Notes: generated from the sequence alone by a model not told the origin. A stretch of DNA of 64,000 nucleotides from Bordetella parapertussis (GCA_945901405.1 CAMDLH010000006.1:1-64000); one strand, 5' to 3'. Positions 8,005 to 15,983 are shown, counted from the stretch's first letter. Translations and numbers: made by a program.

Positions 8005-9906
8005 ATGAACACGCCCGCCGATCTGGATTCTTTGTTGCGCACCTGGGAAGAGCGCGACCCCGCGGCATGGCGCGGCGACGCCAATCGTTATATCGATCTC
8101 GGCCGGCAGGCAATTTCGCTCGGCCAATACGTGATCGCGGCGGATATTCTGGGTGAGGCGCTGAGCGCGTTTCCGGACGACGCCACGATACTTTACTACT
8201 CGGCCCTGGCGCTCGCCCGCAGCGGCGCACGAGGGCTTGCCATGCAACACGTCGGGCGCCTGCTGGCGCGCACCGGCCTCGATCCAAAGGTGCGCGGCGA
8301 GGCGCTGAGTCTCGCCGGGCGCATCGCCAAGGATCGCATGGCCGCACTCGAAGACGCCCCGGAGGGCAGGCAGGCCGCCGCCCAGGCGCGCGGCTACTAC
8401 CTTGAAGCGTGGCGTCAAACCGGAGATTTTTTCCCAGGCATCAACGCCGCGACGCTAAGCCTGATGATGGGTGAAACAGCGGACGCGCGGCGCATCGCGG
8501 GCGAAGTCGTGGCGCTGTGCGTGGATACGCCGAACGCGGATCATTGGCTGCACGCAACCCTGGGCGAAGCATCCGTGCTGCTCGGCGAACGCGACGAGGC
8601 CGTGCGCTGGTATACGAAAGCGCGCGACCAGGCCGGCAAGCGCTATGGCGATCTTGCCAGCATGCGGCGGCAATTGCGCCTGCTGGCGCCGCATACACAC
8701 CTTGCGCGCGACATGCTCGGCGTATTGCACATTCCGCGCGTGGCGTTGTTTACCGGCCACATGATCGACGCGCCCGGCCGCGCGCAACCGCGTTTCCCCG
8801 CGCACCTTGAAGCGGCGGCGCAAGCAGCCATCGCAAACACGCTGGATCAGGTGGATATCGGCTTCGCTTATTGTTCGGCGGCATGCGGCGCTGACATTCT
8901 GTTCATTGAACAGGCGCTGGCGCGAAACATCGAAGTCACCGTAGTGCTGCCCTTCGGCCGCGAGGATTTCATACGCACCAGCGTACAGCATGCAGGCGCG
9001 GACTGGGTCACGCGGTTTGATGACGTGCTGTCACGCGCCGCCACGGTGACGGTGTGCGTGGACGAAGGTTATCTTGGCGACAACGTACTGTTTGGTTTTG
9101 CCGCGTACCTCACACAGGGGCTCACGCTGCTGCGCGCGCGCCAGCTCGAGACCGAAGCCGTGCTGATCGCCGTCGCCGAACCAGACCCGGCGCCCGCGAA
9201 AGGCGGCACATGGTCCAACGTGCTCGACTGGCGCGCACTGGGCCTGGCGGAACACGTCGTCGATCTACGTGACTTGCGCTCCAAAACGCCGCCGCCGCGT
9301 GGCGGCGGCACGATGCAACCAACCGCTGAAGTACGACCCGAAGCGCACGGCAAGTCGTGGGGCAAGCGCCAGATCAAAACCATGCTGTTCGCGGACGTGG
9401 TGGGATTCAGCAAACTCATGGAAGCGAGCGCGCCTGCGTTTTATTTCGATTTTCTGGGCCGCGTCGCACAGGAAATCGAAGCCTCGGCGGTGGCACCCAT
9501 CGCGAGCAATACCTGGGGCGATGGTCTATTCATTGTTTACGACGACGCGGCGCCCGCGGTTGAATTCGCCCTGCGCCTGCGCGACACGATCACGCGCACT
9601 GATTGGCGCGCGATGGGCTTGCCGCAACTCACCGCGCGCATCGCCATGCATACCGGCCCGGTGTTTCAGGCGTTCGACCCGGTGATTAAGGGCATCAACC
9701 ATTTCGGCTCGCACGTCACGCGCGCCGCGCGCATCGAGCCGGTGACAGCACCCGGCAGCGTCTATGTCACCGAGCAAACCGCCGCGATGCTGAAGGTAGA
9801 TGGCAATCAGGATTTCGCCTGCGATTATTTGGGCAAGATCACGCTCGCCAAGGCCTATGGCGCGACCGTGCTCTATCGCGTGCGGCGCGCGGCGGAGGAT
9901 GAGTAG
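8005..9906 (+). CDS. TPR/TRAFs-binding-like + SLOG-like + class III nucleotidyl cyclase protein
   Basis: The 633-aa protein has three parts. Residues 1-230 are helical TPR-like repeats resembling the MAP3K TRAFs-binding/DUF4071 family. About 245-410 is a Rossmann-like SLOG-type domain (ALFTGHMIDAPGR, CGADILFIEQAL, VVLPFGREDF, ADWVTRFDDVL). About 455-625 is a class III cyclase (MLFADVVGFSKLM, NTWGDGLFIVYDD, HVTRAARIEPV). The two metal Asp residues are present (Asp464, Asp506). The adenine-selecting Lys is Asn (NTWGD for KTxGD) and the Asn of VNxAAR is Thr, so the product is uncertain. It is divergent from the ankyrin/SIR2-TIR/STAND genes across 59 bp, which suggests shared control and possibly a nucleotide signal for that locus. 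Confidence 0.8.
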   Translation: MNTPADLDSLLRTWEERDPAAWRGDANRYIDLGRQAISLGQYVIAADILGEALSAFPDDATILYYSALALARSGARGLAMQHVGRLLARTGLDPKVRGEALSLAGRIAKDRMAALEDAPEGRQAAAQARGYYLEAWRQTGDFFPGINAATLSLMMGETADARRIAGEVVALCVDTPNADHWLHATLGEASVLLGERDEAVRWYTKARDQAGKRYGDLASMRRQLRLLAPHTHLARDMLGVLHIPRVALFTGHMIDAPGRAQPRFPAHLEAAAQAAIANTLDQVDIGFAYCSAACGADILFIEQALARNIEVTVVLPFGREDFIRTSVQHAGADWVTRFDDVLSRAATVTVCVDEGYLGDNVLFGFAAYLTQGLTLLRARQLETEAVLIAVAEPDPAPAKGGTWSNVLDWRALGLAEHVVDLRDLRSKTPPPRGGGTMQPTAEVRPEAHGKSWGKRQIKTMLFADVVGFSKLMEASAPAFYFDFLGRVAQEIEASAVAPIASNTWGDGLFIVYDDAAPAVEFALRLRDTITRTDWRAMGLPQLTARIAMHTGPVFQAFDPVIKGINHFGSHVTRAARIEPVTAPGSVYVTEQTAAMLKVDGNQDFACDYLGKITLAKAYGATVLYRVRRAAEDE

Positions 9907-10065
9907 GCGGCTTGCGGGTGGTGGGCGCGGCGTAATGGCGAAAACCACTGAGCCGCAGCTTGGCTTTGAAAATCGGGCGAGCCAACTATAAGCGCAGCAA
10001 ACCATCTTTTATGTGCGCCCGCCATGCGCCATTGACTTACCACCATCCGCTGAATAAACTATCCC

Positions 10066-10380
10066 TTGGTCTTTATCGAAACCTCTCAATTCAGCAAATT
10101 GCTGGGGCAATACCTGAATGATGATGCCTATCGCGGCCTGCAAAACCATTTGATGGCGCAGCCCGATGCTGGAGCCATCATTCGAGAGTCCGGCGGCGTG
10201 CGCAAGGTTCGTTGGGGTGCGGGCAACAAAGGCAAGTCGGGCGGCGTGCGAGTGATTTATTACTGGATAACGGCTAAAGCGCAAATTGTGATGCTCACGA
10301 TGTATGCCAAGGGCGAGCAAGAGACCCTTAGCGCAGCACAGCTAAAGCGCATCGTGAAACTGCTTGAGGGACTCAAATGA
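10066..10380 (+). CDS. HigB2/RelE-type toxin
   Basis: The 104-aa product matches the RelE/HigB2 ribosome-dependent mRNA interferase family: an N-terminal FIETSQFSKLLGQYLNDDAYRGLQ helix, the GGVRKVRWG strand, SGGVRVIYYW and the MLTMYAKGEQETLSAAQ C-terminal strand-helix. The start is a TTG (TTG GTC TTT ATC GAA); the family N-terminus aligns there and the next Met would delete the first helix. The antitoxin gene follows with an ATGA overlap, the toxin-first order typical of higBA. Confidence 0.85.
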   Translation: MVFIETSQFSKLLGQYLNDDAYRGLQNHLMAQPDAGAIIRESGGVRKVRWGAGNKGKSGGVRVIYYWITAKAQIVMLTMYAKGEQETLSAAQLKRIVKLLEGLK

Positions 10381-10730
10381 AAAAACGCAATATCGGCAAT
10401 GAAATTATTGAAGGCTTGGAAGAATTCAAGTCGTGGCAGCAGGGCAAAGTCAAACTCAAAACCCACAAGGTTGAAATGCCGACGGCCTCGGATGTGCCTG
10501 CCATACGCAAAGAACTGGGACTGTCGCAGACCGAATTCGCCGGATTCATGGGCGTGAGTGTAGGCACACTGCGAAATTGGGAACAAGCGCGGCGCGAACC
10601 GCACGGGCCAGCGCGTGCGCTTTTGCTGGTAGCTTCAAAGCAGCCCGCTGCGGTGCGCGCGGCCTTCCGCGCTTCACTACCTGTTACTCGCGTGACCACC
10701 CTCACCGGGCGACTGCAAAAAGCAGCATAG
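10377..10730 (+). CDS. HigA2-type XRE antitoxin
   Basis: The 117-aa protein carries a Cro/C1 helix-turn-helix in its middle (IRKELGLSQTEFAGFMGVSVGTLRNWEQARREPHGPARALL). An N-terminal arm (MKKRNIGNEIIEGLEEFKSW) resembles toxin-binding arms of HigA2/NadS proteins. The ATG overlaps the toxin stop by 4 nt, so translation is coupled. Such antitoxins neutralise HigB and repress the operon. No clear operator could be picked out upstream of 10066. Confidence 0.85.
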   Translation: MKKRNIGNEIIEGLEEFKSWQQGKVKLKTHKVEMPTASDVPAIRKELGLSQTEFAGFMGVSVGTLRNWEQARREPHGPARALLLVASKQPAAVRAAFRASLPVTRVTTLTGRLQKAA

Positions 10731-10746
10731 CAACGCGGTAACAACG

Positions 10747-11037
10747 ATGCGCACCAAACTGAAAATGACACGCGGCAGCGGCAATGTGTTTCAGGACGTG
10801 GGGTTCTCACCCGGCGAAGCAAACAACCTGATGCTGCGCGCGCAACTCATGACGCGCGTGCGTGACGCCGCCCGTGGCGCATCGCAGCGCGAAGCAGCCA
10901 AGCGCTTCGGCATCAATCAGCCGCGCCTTAACGATGTGTTGCGCGGCAGGATCGACAAATTCAGTCTCGATGCGCTGGTAAACATGCTGGCGCATGCGGG
11001 CATGCGCGTGGAACTGCGCGTAAAGAAAGCTGCGTAG
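10747..11037 (+). CDS. XRE-family antitoxin-like regulator without adjacent toxin
   Basis: The 96-aa protein has a helix-turn-helix of the HigA-like type (SQREAAKRFGINQPRLNDVLRGRIDKFSLDALVNMLAHAGMRVELRV). The GFSPGEANNLMLRAQLM leader is typical of antitoxins whose partner is a RelE/Gp49-like toxin encoded just upstream. Here the upstream gene is instead the HigA antitoxin of another pair, 16 nt away, so this looks like an orphan antitoxin that lost its toxin. It could also act as an extra regulator of the neighbouring modules. Confidence 0.7.
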   Translation: MRTKLKMTRGSGNVFQDVGFSPGEANNLMLRAQLMTRVRDAARGASQREAAKRFGINQPRLNDVLRGRIDKFSLDALVNMLAHAGMRVELRVKKAA

Positions 11038-11171
11038 CAAATCGCTTGCAAGGCGACACGCCACTGATGCGGCGCGAAGGCGATACAGAGTGCCGCACCA
11101 GTGATTACCGAGTGGGCGCACCCGGCGTAGCGTGGTGGACTCACCGTATCCCATAATATACAATACGCACA

Positions 11172-11468
11172 TTGAACACGATTCAAACCACGGAGACGTT
11201 TGACGCCTGGTTCAAAGGTTTGCGCGACCGAAAAGCGAAGGCGCGCATTCAGGTGCGCATCGACCGCGCGGAAGAAGGAAATTTCGGCGACTGCGAACCG
11301 GTGGGCAAGGGCGTATCCGAAATGCGCATTCACCAAGGCGCGGGGTATCGGGTGTATTGGAAACGCCATGGACGTGAATGGGTGGTTCTGCTGGCCGGCG
11401 GCAACAAGGCCACACAGCAGGCCGATATTAAAACCGCGCTGCGGCTGGCGCGCGAACTGGAGCGTTGA
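11172..11468 (+). CDS. RelE/HigB-type addiction module killer protein
   Basis: The 98-aa protein matches the short HigB-like 'addiction module killer' family: TTETFDAWFKGLRDRKAKARIQVRIDRAEEGNFGDCEPVGKGVSEMRIHQGAGYRVYWKRHGREWVVLLAGGNKATQQADI. The conserved GNKxTQxxDI end is visible. The start codon is TTG (TTG AAC ACG), placed where family members begin; an AT-rich TAATATACAATAC stretch lies about 10 nt upstream and may contain a -10 element. The antitoxin begins 3 nt after the stop. Confidence 0.85.
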   Translation: MNTIQTTETFDAWFKGLRDRKAKARIQVRIDRAEEGNFGDCEPVGKGVSEMRIHQGAGYRVYWKRHGREWVVLLAGGNKATQQADIKTALRLARELER

Positions 11469-11470
11469 AC

Positions 11471-11770
11471 ATGGGAAAACTCAAACTGCGCAAGTGGGAT
11501 AGCGCCGAGCACCTGAACAGCGATGAGGATATCGCGCTGTATCTGGACGCCTGTTTAGCGGAAGCGGGTGACGACCCCGCCTTCATCGCCAAGGCGCTGG
11601 GCAACATCGCGCGTGCGCGCGGCATGAGCCAGCTTGCGCGTGAAACCGGATTGGGACGCGAAAGCCTCTACAAAGCACTTTCCGGCGAAGGCAATCCGAG
11701 CTTTGCAACCATCCTCAAAGTGATACATGCGCTGGGCGTGAAGCTGCACGCGGAAACCGCGCAGGCGTAG
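11471..11770 (+). CDS. addiction module antidote protein, XRE type
   Basis: The 99-aa product (MGKLKLRKWDSAEHLNSDEDIALYLDACLAEAGDDPAFIAKALGNIARARGMSQLARETGLGRESLYKALSGEGNPSFATILKVIHALG...) is a typical putative antidote protein pairing with the preceding HigB-like killer. It has an HTH at about 50-90. The ORF track begins at a TTG two codons earlier that overlaps the toxin stop. The ATG at 11471 with a GGAG sequence about 8 nt upstream is preferred. Confidence 0.85.
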   Translation: MGKLKLRKWDSAEHLNSDEDIALYLDACLAEAGDDPAFIAKALGNIARARGMSQLARETGLGRESLYKALSGEGNPSFATILKVIHALGVKLHAETAQA

Positions 11771-11922
11771 TAGCCTGCGCCTGTTGCGGAATACCTGCCC
11801 TGTGAAGCTCGCGTAGCGCAAACGTAAAGCGCCGGACTAGGCCGACGGGCCGAACGGCGGGACACCTTCACCCGCCTGTCTGGTGCCTCCCAACTCGAAG
11901 GCTGCACGGGAAGGTGTGCGAT

Positions 11923-12351
11923 ATGAAAAAACCTGACTGGAATGTTTGGGGCGCCAAGGAACAAGTGGCCGTGTGGCAAGCGCCCCTACTATCACTCGAC
12001 AGAGACCCTGACAGAATAAATTTTGAGAGCATCAACTGGTTTGGTTTGCTGAATCACCCATCAGATTCGCCACCAAACGACAACCTGCCGCCTGAAATCG
12101 ACGATGCCTTCAAAAAGCGTCTTGGGTTGCTGTGGAAAGCATTGCACAGCAGTACGAAGTATTTCTCAGATGATGGGGAGTGGGGGAATACAGAGTTAGA
12201 GGATGACGTGCGTTTGCATGAATTCGCAGCCTGGTGCGAACTGTCGAAACTTGACGTGCCGGACCCACTTGCCGAGATTGGCAAAGCCTATGGCGGTGCG
12301 GCCCGACTGCATGCAAGATACGAAAGAACGCACGCAAGGCAGCATCCATAA
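11923..12351 (+). CDS. hypothetical protein
   Basis: The 142-aa acidic, Trp-rich protein (MKKPDWNVWGAKEQVAVWQAPLLSLDRDP...) is not one I can name. It looks soluble, with no signal or membrane segment. The ATG at 11923 has a GGGAAGG sequence upstream; the ORF track's earlier GTG is unlikely. Its content resembles short accessory-region proteins that start with a 'W..W' domain and end in a helical tail. It lies between the toxin-antitoxin genes and the next hypothetical gene and probably belongs to the same island. Confidence 0.6.
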   Translation: MKKPDWNVWGAKEQVAVWQAPLLSLDRDPDRINFESINWFGLLNHPSDSPPNDNLPPEIDDAFKKRLGLLWKALHSSTKYFSDDGEWGNTELEDDVRLHEFAAWCELSKLDVPDPLAEIGKAYGGAARLHARYERTHARQHP

Positions 12352-12362
12352 AGGCCGCCACC

Positions 12363-13007
12363 GTGGACGATGCAAAGGCGAATACGCTGACCGTGACCGA
12401 AGATAAACGCATTACCGCTGAATTAGCGCTATCGCCCATCGTGGGGAATGCAAACACGTCCCGCATTTTCGCAGCAGGCAGTTTGGCAGCCGTTGACTGG
12501 GGTGAGACCATCAATGTGATGCGCGAAATGGCAGACAAGGTATGTGCCGGCGACCTGACAGACGCGGAAACCACATTGATAGCGCAGGCCGTTGCGCTGG
12601 ATTCGATATTCACCGAACTGGCACGGCGCGCCGCTGCGAACATGGGGCAATACCTGGATGCTACGGAAACCTATTTGCGGCTGGCATTCAAAGCGCAAAG
12701 CCAGTGCCGCGCAACCTTGGAAACCTTGGCGGAAATCAAAAACCCGCGCGCGGTGGCGTTTGTGAAACAGGCGAATATTGCAAACGGGCCGCAGCAAATA
12801 AATAACGGCGTGCCGTCCGCAAATGAACCTCTCGCGCACGGAAATTCCACAATTCAATCAATCGAACTATCAGGGGCGGGCCATGAGTTACCACCGGACA
12901 CCGGAACACCGGCGCTTGCGGGCACAGTTGATTCGCAATTGGAAACCGTGGCAGCAATCAACCGGGCCACGAACAAAAACCGGCAAAGCCAAAAGCGCGG
13001 GCAATAG
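12363..13007 (+). CDS. hypothetical protein of accessory region
   Basis: The 214-aa protein starts at a GTG (GTG GAC GAT) 12 nt after the preceding stop. The N-terminal 150 residues are mostly helical and alanine-rich (INVMREMADKVCAGDLTDAETTLIAQAVALDSIFTELARRAAANMGQYLDATETYLRLAFKAQSQCRATLETLAEIKNP). The C-terminal 60 residues are polar and low in structure. I recall similar uncharacterised proteins in proteobacterial mobile regions but no function. The last 125 nt overlap the next gene in another frame. Confidence 0.6.
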   Translation: MDDAKANTLTVTEDKRITAELALSPIVGNANTSRIFAAGSLAAVDWGETINVMREMADKVCAGDLTDAETTLIAQAVALDSIFTELARRAAANMGQYLDATETYLRLAFKAQSQCRATLETLAEIKNPRAVAFVKQANIANGPQQINNGVPSANEPLAHGNSTIQSIELSGAGHELPPDTGTPALAGTVDSQLETVAAINRATNKNRQSQKRGQ

Positions 13008-13089
13008 CTGGAAGCACGGCAACCGCTCGCGTTCGGCGCTTGAGGCATTGCGCACGCTTGGCGCGCTGTTGCGACAGTTGCGTGATTAA
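12883..13089 (+). CDS. hypothetical small basic protein overlapping the upstream gene
   Basis: The 68-aa product begins MSYHRTPEHRRLRAQLIRNWKPWQQSTGPRTKTGKAKSAGNSWKHGNRS. This resembles a recurring small-protein pattern (RTPEHRxLRAxLIxxWxPWxxSTGPxTxxGKAxxxxN) seen in proteobacterial accessory regions. It is strongly basic, suggesting nucleic-acid contact, but no role is known to me. It starts inside the 3' end of the preceding gene in a different frame. The ORF track's start 20 codons earlier is not supported by the family pattern. Confidence 0.6.
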   Translation: MSYHRTPEHRRLRAQLIRNWKPWQQSTGPRTKTGKAKSAGNSWKHGNRSRSALEALRTLGALLRQLRD

Positions 13090-13176
13090 GCCGTGGCGCA
13101 GTGCGGGAATAGCCATCGCGATAAACGCTGAACACAACAGTATCGCACCATCGGCAAGTATTCCGTGAGCGCACAA

Positions 13177-13199
13177 AGTAAACCCCGCCGAAGCGGGGC
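13177..13199 (-). terminator. rho-independent terminator of the periplasmic protein gene
   Basis: Read on the minus strand, the sequence is CCCCGC TTCG GCGGGG followed by TTTACTTT. It is a 6-bp GC stem with a stable UUCG-type tetraloop and a short U-rich tail, about 20 nt past the stop at 13219. Confidence 0.75.
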
Positions 13200-13218
13200 T
13201 ATCTGACGTGCAAAACTC

Positions 13219-13656
13219 CTATTTTTTTGCAGCAGCCGGTTGCGCTGCATCCTTCAAGACAACGACGTAAACCACAAATTCTGTCTTGCCTGTGTTCTTC
13301 GTCGTATAGGCCGGCCCCGGCACTTGGATTTCCACGTCTCCGGTCTTCCACTCTTTTGTCTCTGTCTTGCCATCGGGGTAAGTTCTTAAAATCGTCCCTC
13401 CTTGTAAAGCCCGAACAGCGCGGGTGGCAGTTGAACTGGGAGTATTCACTTCACCGGGTTTTTGTCGAAGCTCGAACACAATCATTTTGTCATTTTCAGC
13501 TATGGTTTTTCGCGTTGCCTTGGCTTCCTGCGCTTTTGCCGCAGGCGCGGCTTTTGCGTCCTTCCCTTTATCCTGCGCCGGCGCGACACCCATCATACCG
13601 AAGCATGTGAATGCCGCCAGTGATGCCCCAACAAACAAACGTGTCGATTGTTTCAT
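13219..13656 (-). CDS. exported cupin-like hypothetical protein
   Basis: The 145-aa protein has an N-terminal signal peptide (MKQSTRLFVGASLAAFTCFGMMGVAPAQ) and an Ala/Lys-rich linker. A small beta-rich domain follows (DKMIVFELRQKPGEVNT...TYPDGKTETKEWKTGDVEIQVPGPAYTTKNTGKTEFVVYVVVLK), like cupin proteins described as binding small ligands in the periplasm. Start choice: GGAGG lies 7 nt before the ATG at 13656, while it abuts the ATG two codons earlier. A terminator follows. The function is unknown. Confidence 0.65.
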   Translation of the reverse strand: MKQSTRLFVGASLAAFTCFGMMGVAPAQDKGKDAKAAPAAKAQEAKATRKTIAENDKMIVFELRQKPGEVNTPSSTATRAVRALQGGTILRTYPDGKTETKEWKTGDVEIQVPGPAYTTKNTGKTEFVVYVVVLKDAAQPAAAKK

Positions 13657-13887
13657 GGTCATTCCTCCACTTTACGGAAAACCGCGCATACAAGCTGCCG
13701 TGGCAGTGCGCCGGGGTACGCGGTATTCGCCCGGCGCGAGGAATAATATACGCCCGCCATCGCAGCTTCACGAATGCAAAATGCAATCTGCGCCACAACC
13801 AGCAACAGATAATCCTACACAGCGCCTACACGAACCCTGAAATAAAAAATGAGCTACACATACAAACGCATAAGTCATTGATTTCTT

Positions 13888-13963
13888 TGGTGCCGCTGGT
13901 CCGACTCGAACGGACGACCTGACGCTTACGAAGCGCCTGCTCTACCAACTGAGCTACAGCGGC
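13888..13963 (-). tRNA. tRNA-Thr (anticodon CGT)
   Basis: The minus strand folds as a standard 76-nt tRNA with encoded CCA. It has acceptor GCCGCTG/CAGCGGC, D-arm GCTC-AGTTGGTA-GAGC, anticodon stem GGCGC/GCGTC around TTCGTAA, and T-arm GTCCG-TTCGAGT-CGGAC. The anticodon CGT reads ACG, giving threonine. The tRNA separates the toxin-antitoxin island at 10-13 kb from the catabolic genes. tRNA genes are common island attachment sites, though no duplicated tRNA end was found here. Confidence 0.95.
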
Positions 13964-14009
13964 GGCGGGGATTACTAAGGACTACCAGAAGGCGCGCATT
14001 TTAGCACGG

Positions 14010-15983
14010 CTAACCCAAAGAAGAGTTTGCTTCGCCGAGCGGGCCGATGGCTTTACGCACTTGCGGTGACGTTGTGCTCAAACGAATTGGGCAGCGCAGC
14101 AGCGGCCAGGCGCGCCCCGCCGAGTCGGTAGCCTGCGTGATCAGCGCGCGCGCCGTGGTCTGCGCATGTTCGGCGGCTTCCTTGACCGATTGCACGGGGA
14201 CGCTGGCGATGCCCTGGACCTGCAACAGGGCCACGGCGCCGGCGCGCGTGAGGTTTTGCGTTTTAACGCTTGACGTTGCTGCTGCCGCGACGATGTAGCC
14301 GTCGCTGCATTGCAAAGTAACGTAATTTTCACGAGGAAACGGCGCGCGCCACGCCCACTGCGTGACCCACGCGCCCGCATCCTGCATAGCGATGTCGATA
14401 TGTTCGGCGCCACTGCCAGTATCGCGCGCATAAAGCGCACTTAACGTACCGGTCAGCGCGAACAGGCCGCCAAGTATATCCGCAAGCGAGATGCCCGCCT
14501 TTTGCGGCACGCCGTTGGAACGTATCAAATCCATGATGCCGCACATCGCCTGCACCACGGTGTCGAACGCGGGCCGGCCGGGATACGCTGAATCCGCGCC
14601 GTAGCCGGAGATCGCGCAGTAGACGAGACCAGGGTTTGATTTTCGTAGATCAGAGGAACTTAACCCCAACCGCGCGAGCGAGCCGGGTTTTAGATTTTCG
14701 ACCAGCACGTCGGCCTTAGCGAGCAACGCATCGAACGTGGCGCGATCCTTGCCGTCGCGCAGATCGAGCCGCAGGCTGCGTTTGTCGGCATTGCTCAGGG
14801 TGAAGAAATAACCCTGCCCGTCCTGCTGCGGCGGCCACGCGCGCGAGGCGTCGCCTTCTGGCGATTCTATTTTGAGCACCTCGGCGCCCAGCGCACCGAG
14901 TTGACGCGCGACAAACGGCGCGGTGGTGAACTGGCCAATTTCAAGTACGCTGCGGCCCGCGAGCGGCATGGCTGCATGATCGGTCGTCACCGCAGACGAT
15001 TTGTGCTGGTCACCGCGCGGCATGAATTTCACCGCCGAAGGCAACACCGCATCACGCAGCATGCGCCGGTGCATGATGTTTTCCTGCGTGGGCAGATCGT
15101 GCGCGGCGACGATGGGGCCGGCGGCGATGCCTTGCGCCGCTAGCGCCTGCGCGCACTCGGCTGCCGATCTTCCAGCAACCCACTGCGCTACAGCGCCATC
15201 CACTTCATCGCGCCGCGCCACGCGTTCGGGCACGGTGTTCAAGCCCGCATCCGCAGCGAGATCGGCGCGCGCCATCACGGTGCACAGTTTGCGCCATTGA
15301 TCGTTGGTGCCGGTGCAAACGAGCAACCAGCCGTCCTGCGCCTTGTAGGCGTTCCAAGGCGCCGCGAGCACATGTTTGTTGCCGGAGCGCGTGACCGGCT
15401 TGCCAATAAAGTGAAACGGCAAAAAAGTGGTCAGGGTGGAGAACGCGCAGTCATAGAGCGCGATCTCCACATCCTGCCCCTTTGTTCCGCGCGCGCGCGC
15501 GATGAGCGCGGCGACCACGCCTGCTGCCGCGTAAAGTCCGGCTACGCCTTCGGCCACTGGAAAGCCGGTGAACACCGGCGGCGCATCGGGTTCGCCCGTG
15601 GTATCGGCAAGCCCGGTCAACGCCTGAATGAACGCGTCTGCATGCGCGACACCCGCGAGCGGCCCGCTGCCGCCGAACGCGGTGATGTCGCACACGATTT
15701 GATGTGTAGGCCGCGTGTACTTTGGGATGACTTCAATATCGCTGGACGCGATGACCACATCGGCGGACGCGAGCAGCGCCGATAGCCCGCCATCCACGCG
15801 CACCAGCGTCTTGCCATGCGACACGATTGCGCGGTCAATCCATTTGTTGCCGTTCGCCGCCGCCGGCTCGATCATCGTCACGCGCGCGCCCAGCGCCGCG
15901 AGCACCGTGCCGCATGCACCCGCGGCGATGCGCTCGCCGATTTCGACTACGTTTATTCCGGCAAGCGGTTTTGACTCCATCAT
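14010..15983 (-). CDS. fused double-domain family III CoA transferase
   Basis: The 657-aa protein consists of two CaiB/Frc-type CoA transferase domains in tandem (about 5-320 and 335-640). Each opens with a typical Rossmann-like motif (LAGINVVEIGERIAAGACGTVLAALGARVTMIEP and LAGRSVLEIGQFTTAPFVARQLGALGAEVLKIESP). The second retains the catalytic Asp (HIDIAMQDA). In the first the equivalent position is Glu (DVEIALYD, about Glu173), so it may be altered. Family members transfer CoA between organic acids. The start overlaps the stop of the next CaiB gene (ATGA), so the pair is co-translated and may form one catabolic step. Confidence 0.85.
   Translation of the reverse strand: MMESKPLAGINVVEIGERIAAGACGTVLAALGARVTMIEPAAANGNKWIDRAIVSHGKTLVRVDGGLSALLASADVVIASSDIEVIPKYTRPTHQIVCDITAFGGSGPLAGVAHADAFIQALTGLADTTGEPDAPPVFTGFPVAEGVAGLYAAAGVVAALIARARGTKGQDVEIALYDCAFSTLTTFLPFHFIGKPVTRSGNKHVLAAPWNAYKAQDGWLLVCTGTNDQWRKLCTVMARADLAADAGLNTVPERVARRDEVDGAVAQWVAGRSAAECAQALAAQGIAAGPIVAAHDLPTQENIMHRRMLRDAVLPSAVKFMPRGDQHKSSAVTTDHAAMPLAGRSVLEIGQFTTAPFVARQLGALGAEVLKIESPEGDASRAWPPQQDGQGYFFTLSNADKRSLRLDLRDGKDRATFDALLAKADVLVENLKPGSLARLGLSSSDLRKSNPGLVYCAISGYGADSAYPGRPAFDTVVQAMCGIMDLIRSNGVPQKAGISLADILGGLFALTGTLSALYARDTGSGAEHIDIAMQDAGAWVTQWAWRAPFPRENYVTLQCSDGYIVAAAATSSVKTQNLTRAGAVALLQVQGIASVPVQSVKEAAEHAQTTARALITQATDSAGRAWPLLRCPIRLSTTSPQVRKAIGPLGEANSSLG

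Noticed and set aside
13888-13963. tRNA-Thr as attachment site for the TA island
   Set aside because: No second copy of the tRNA 3' end was seen at the other side of the island and no integrase gene is present.
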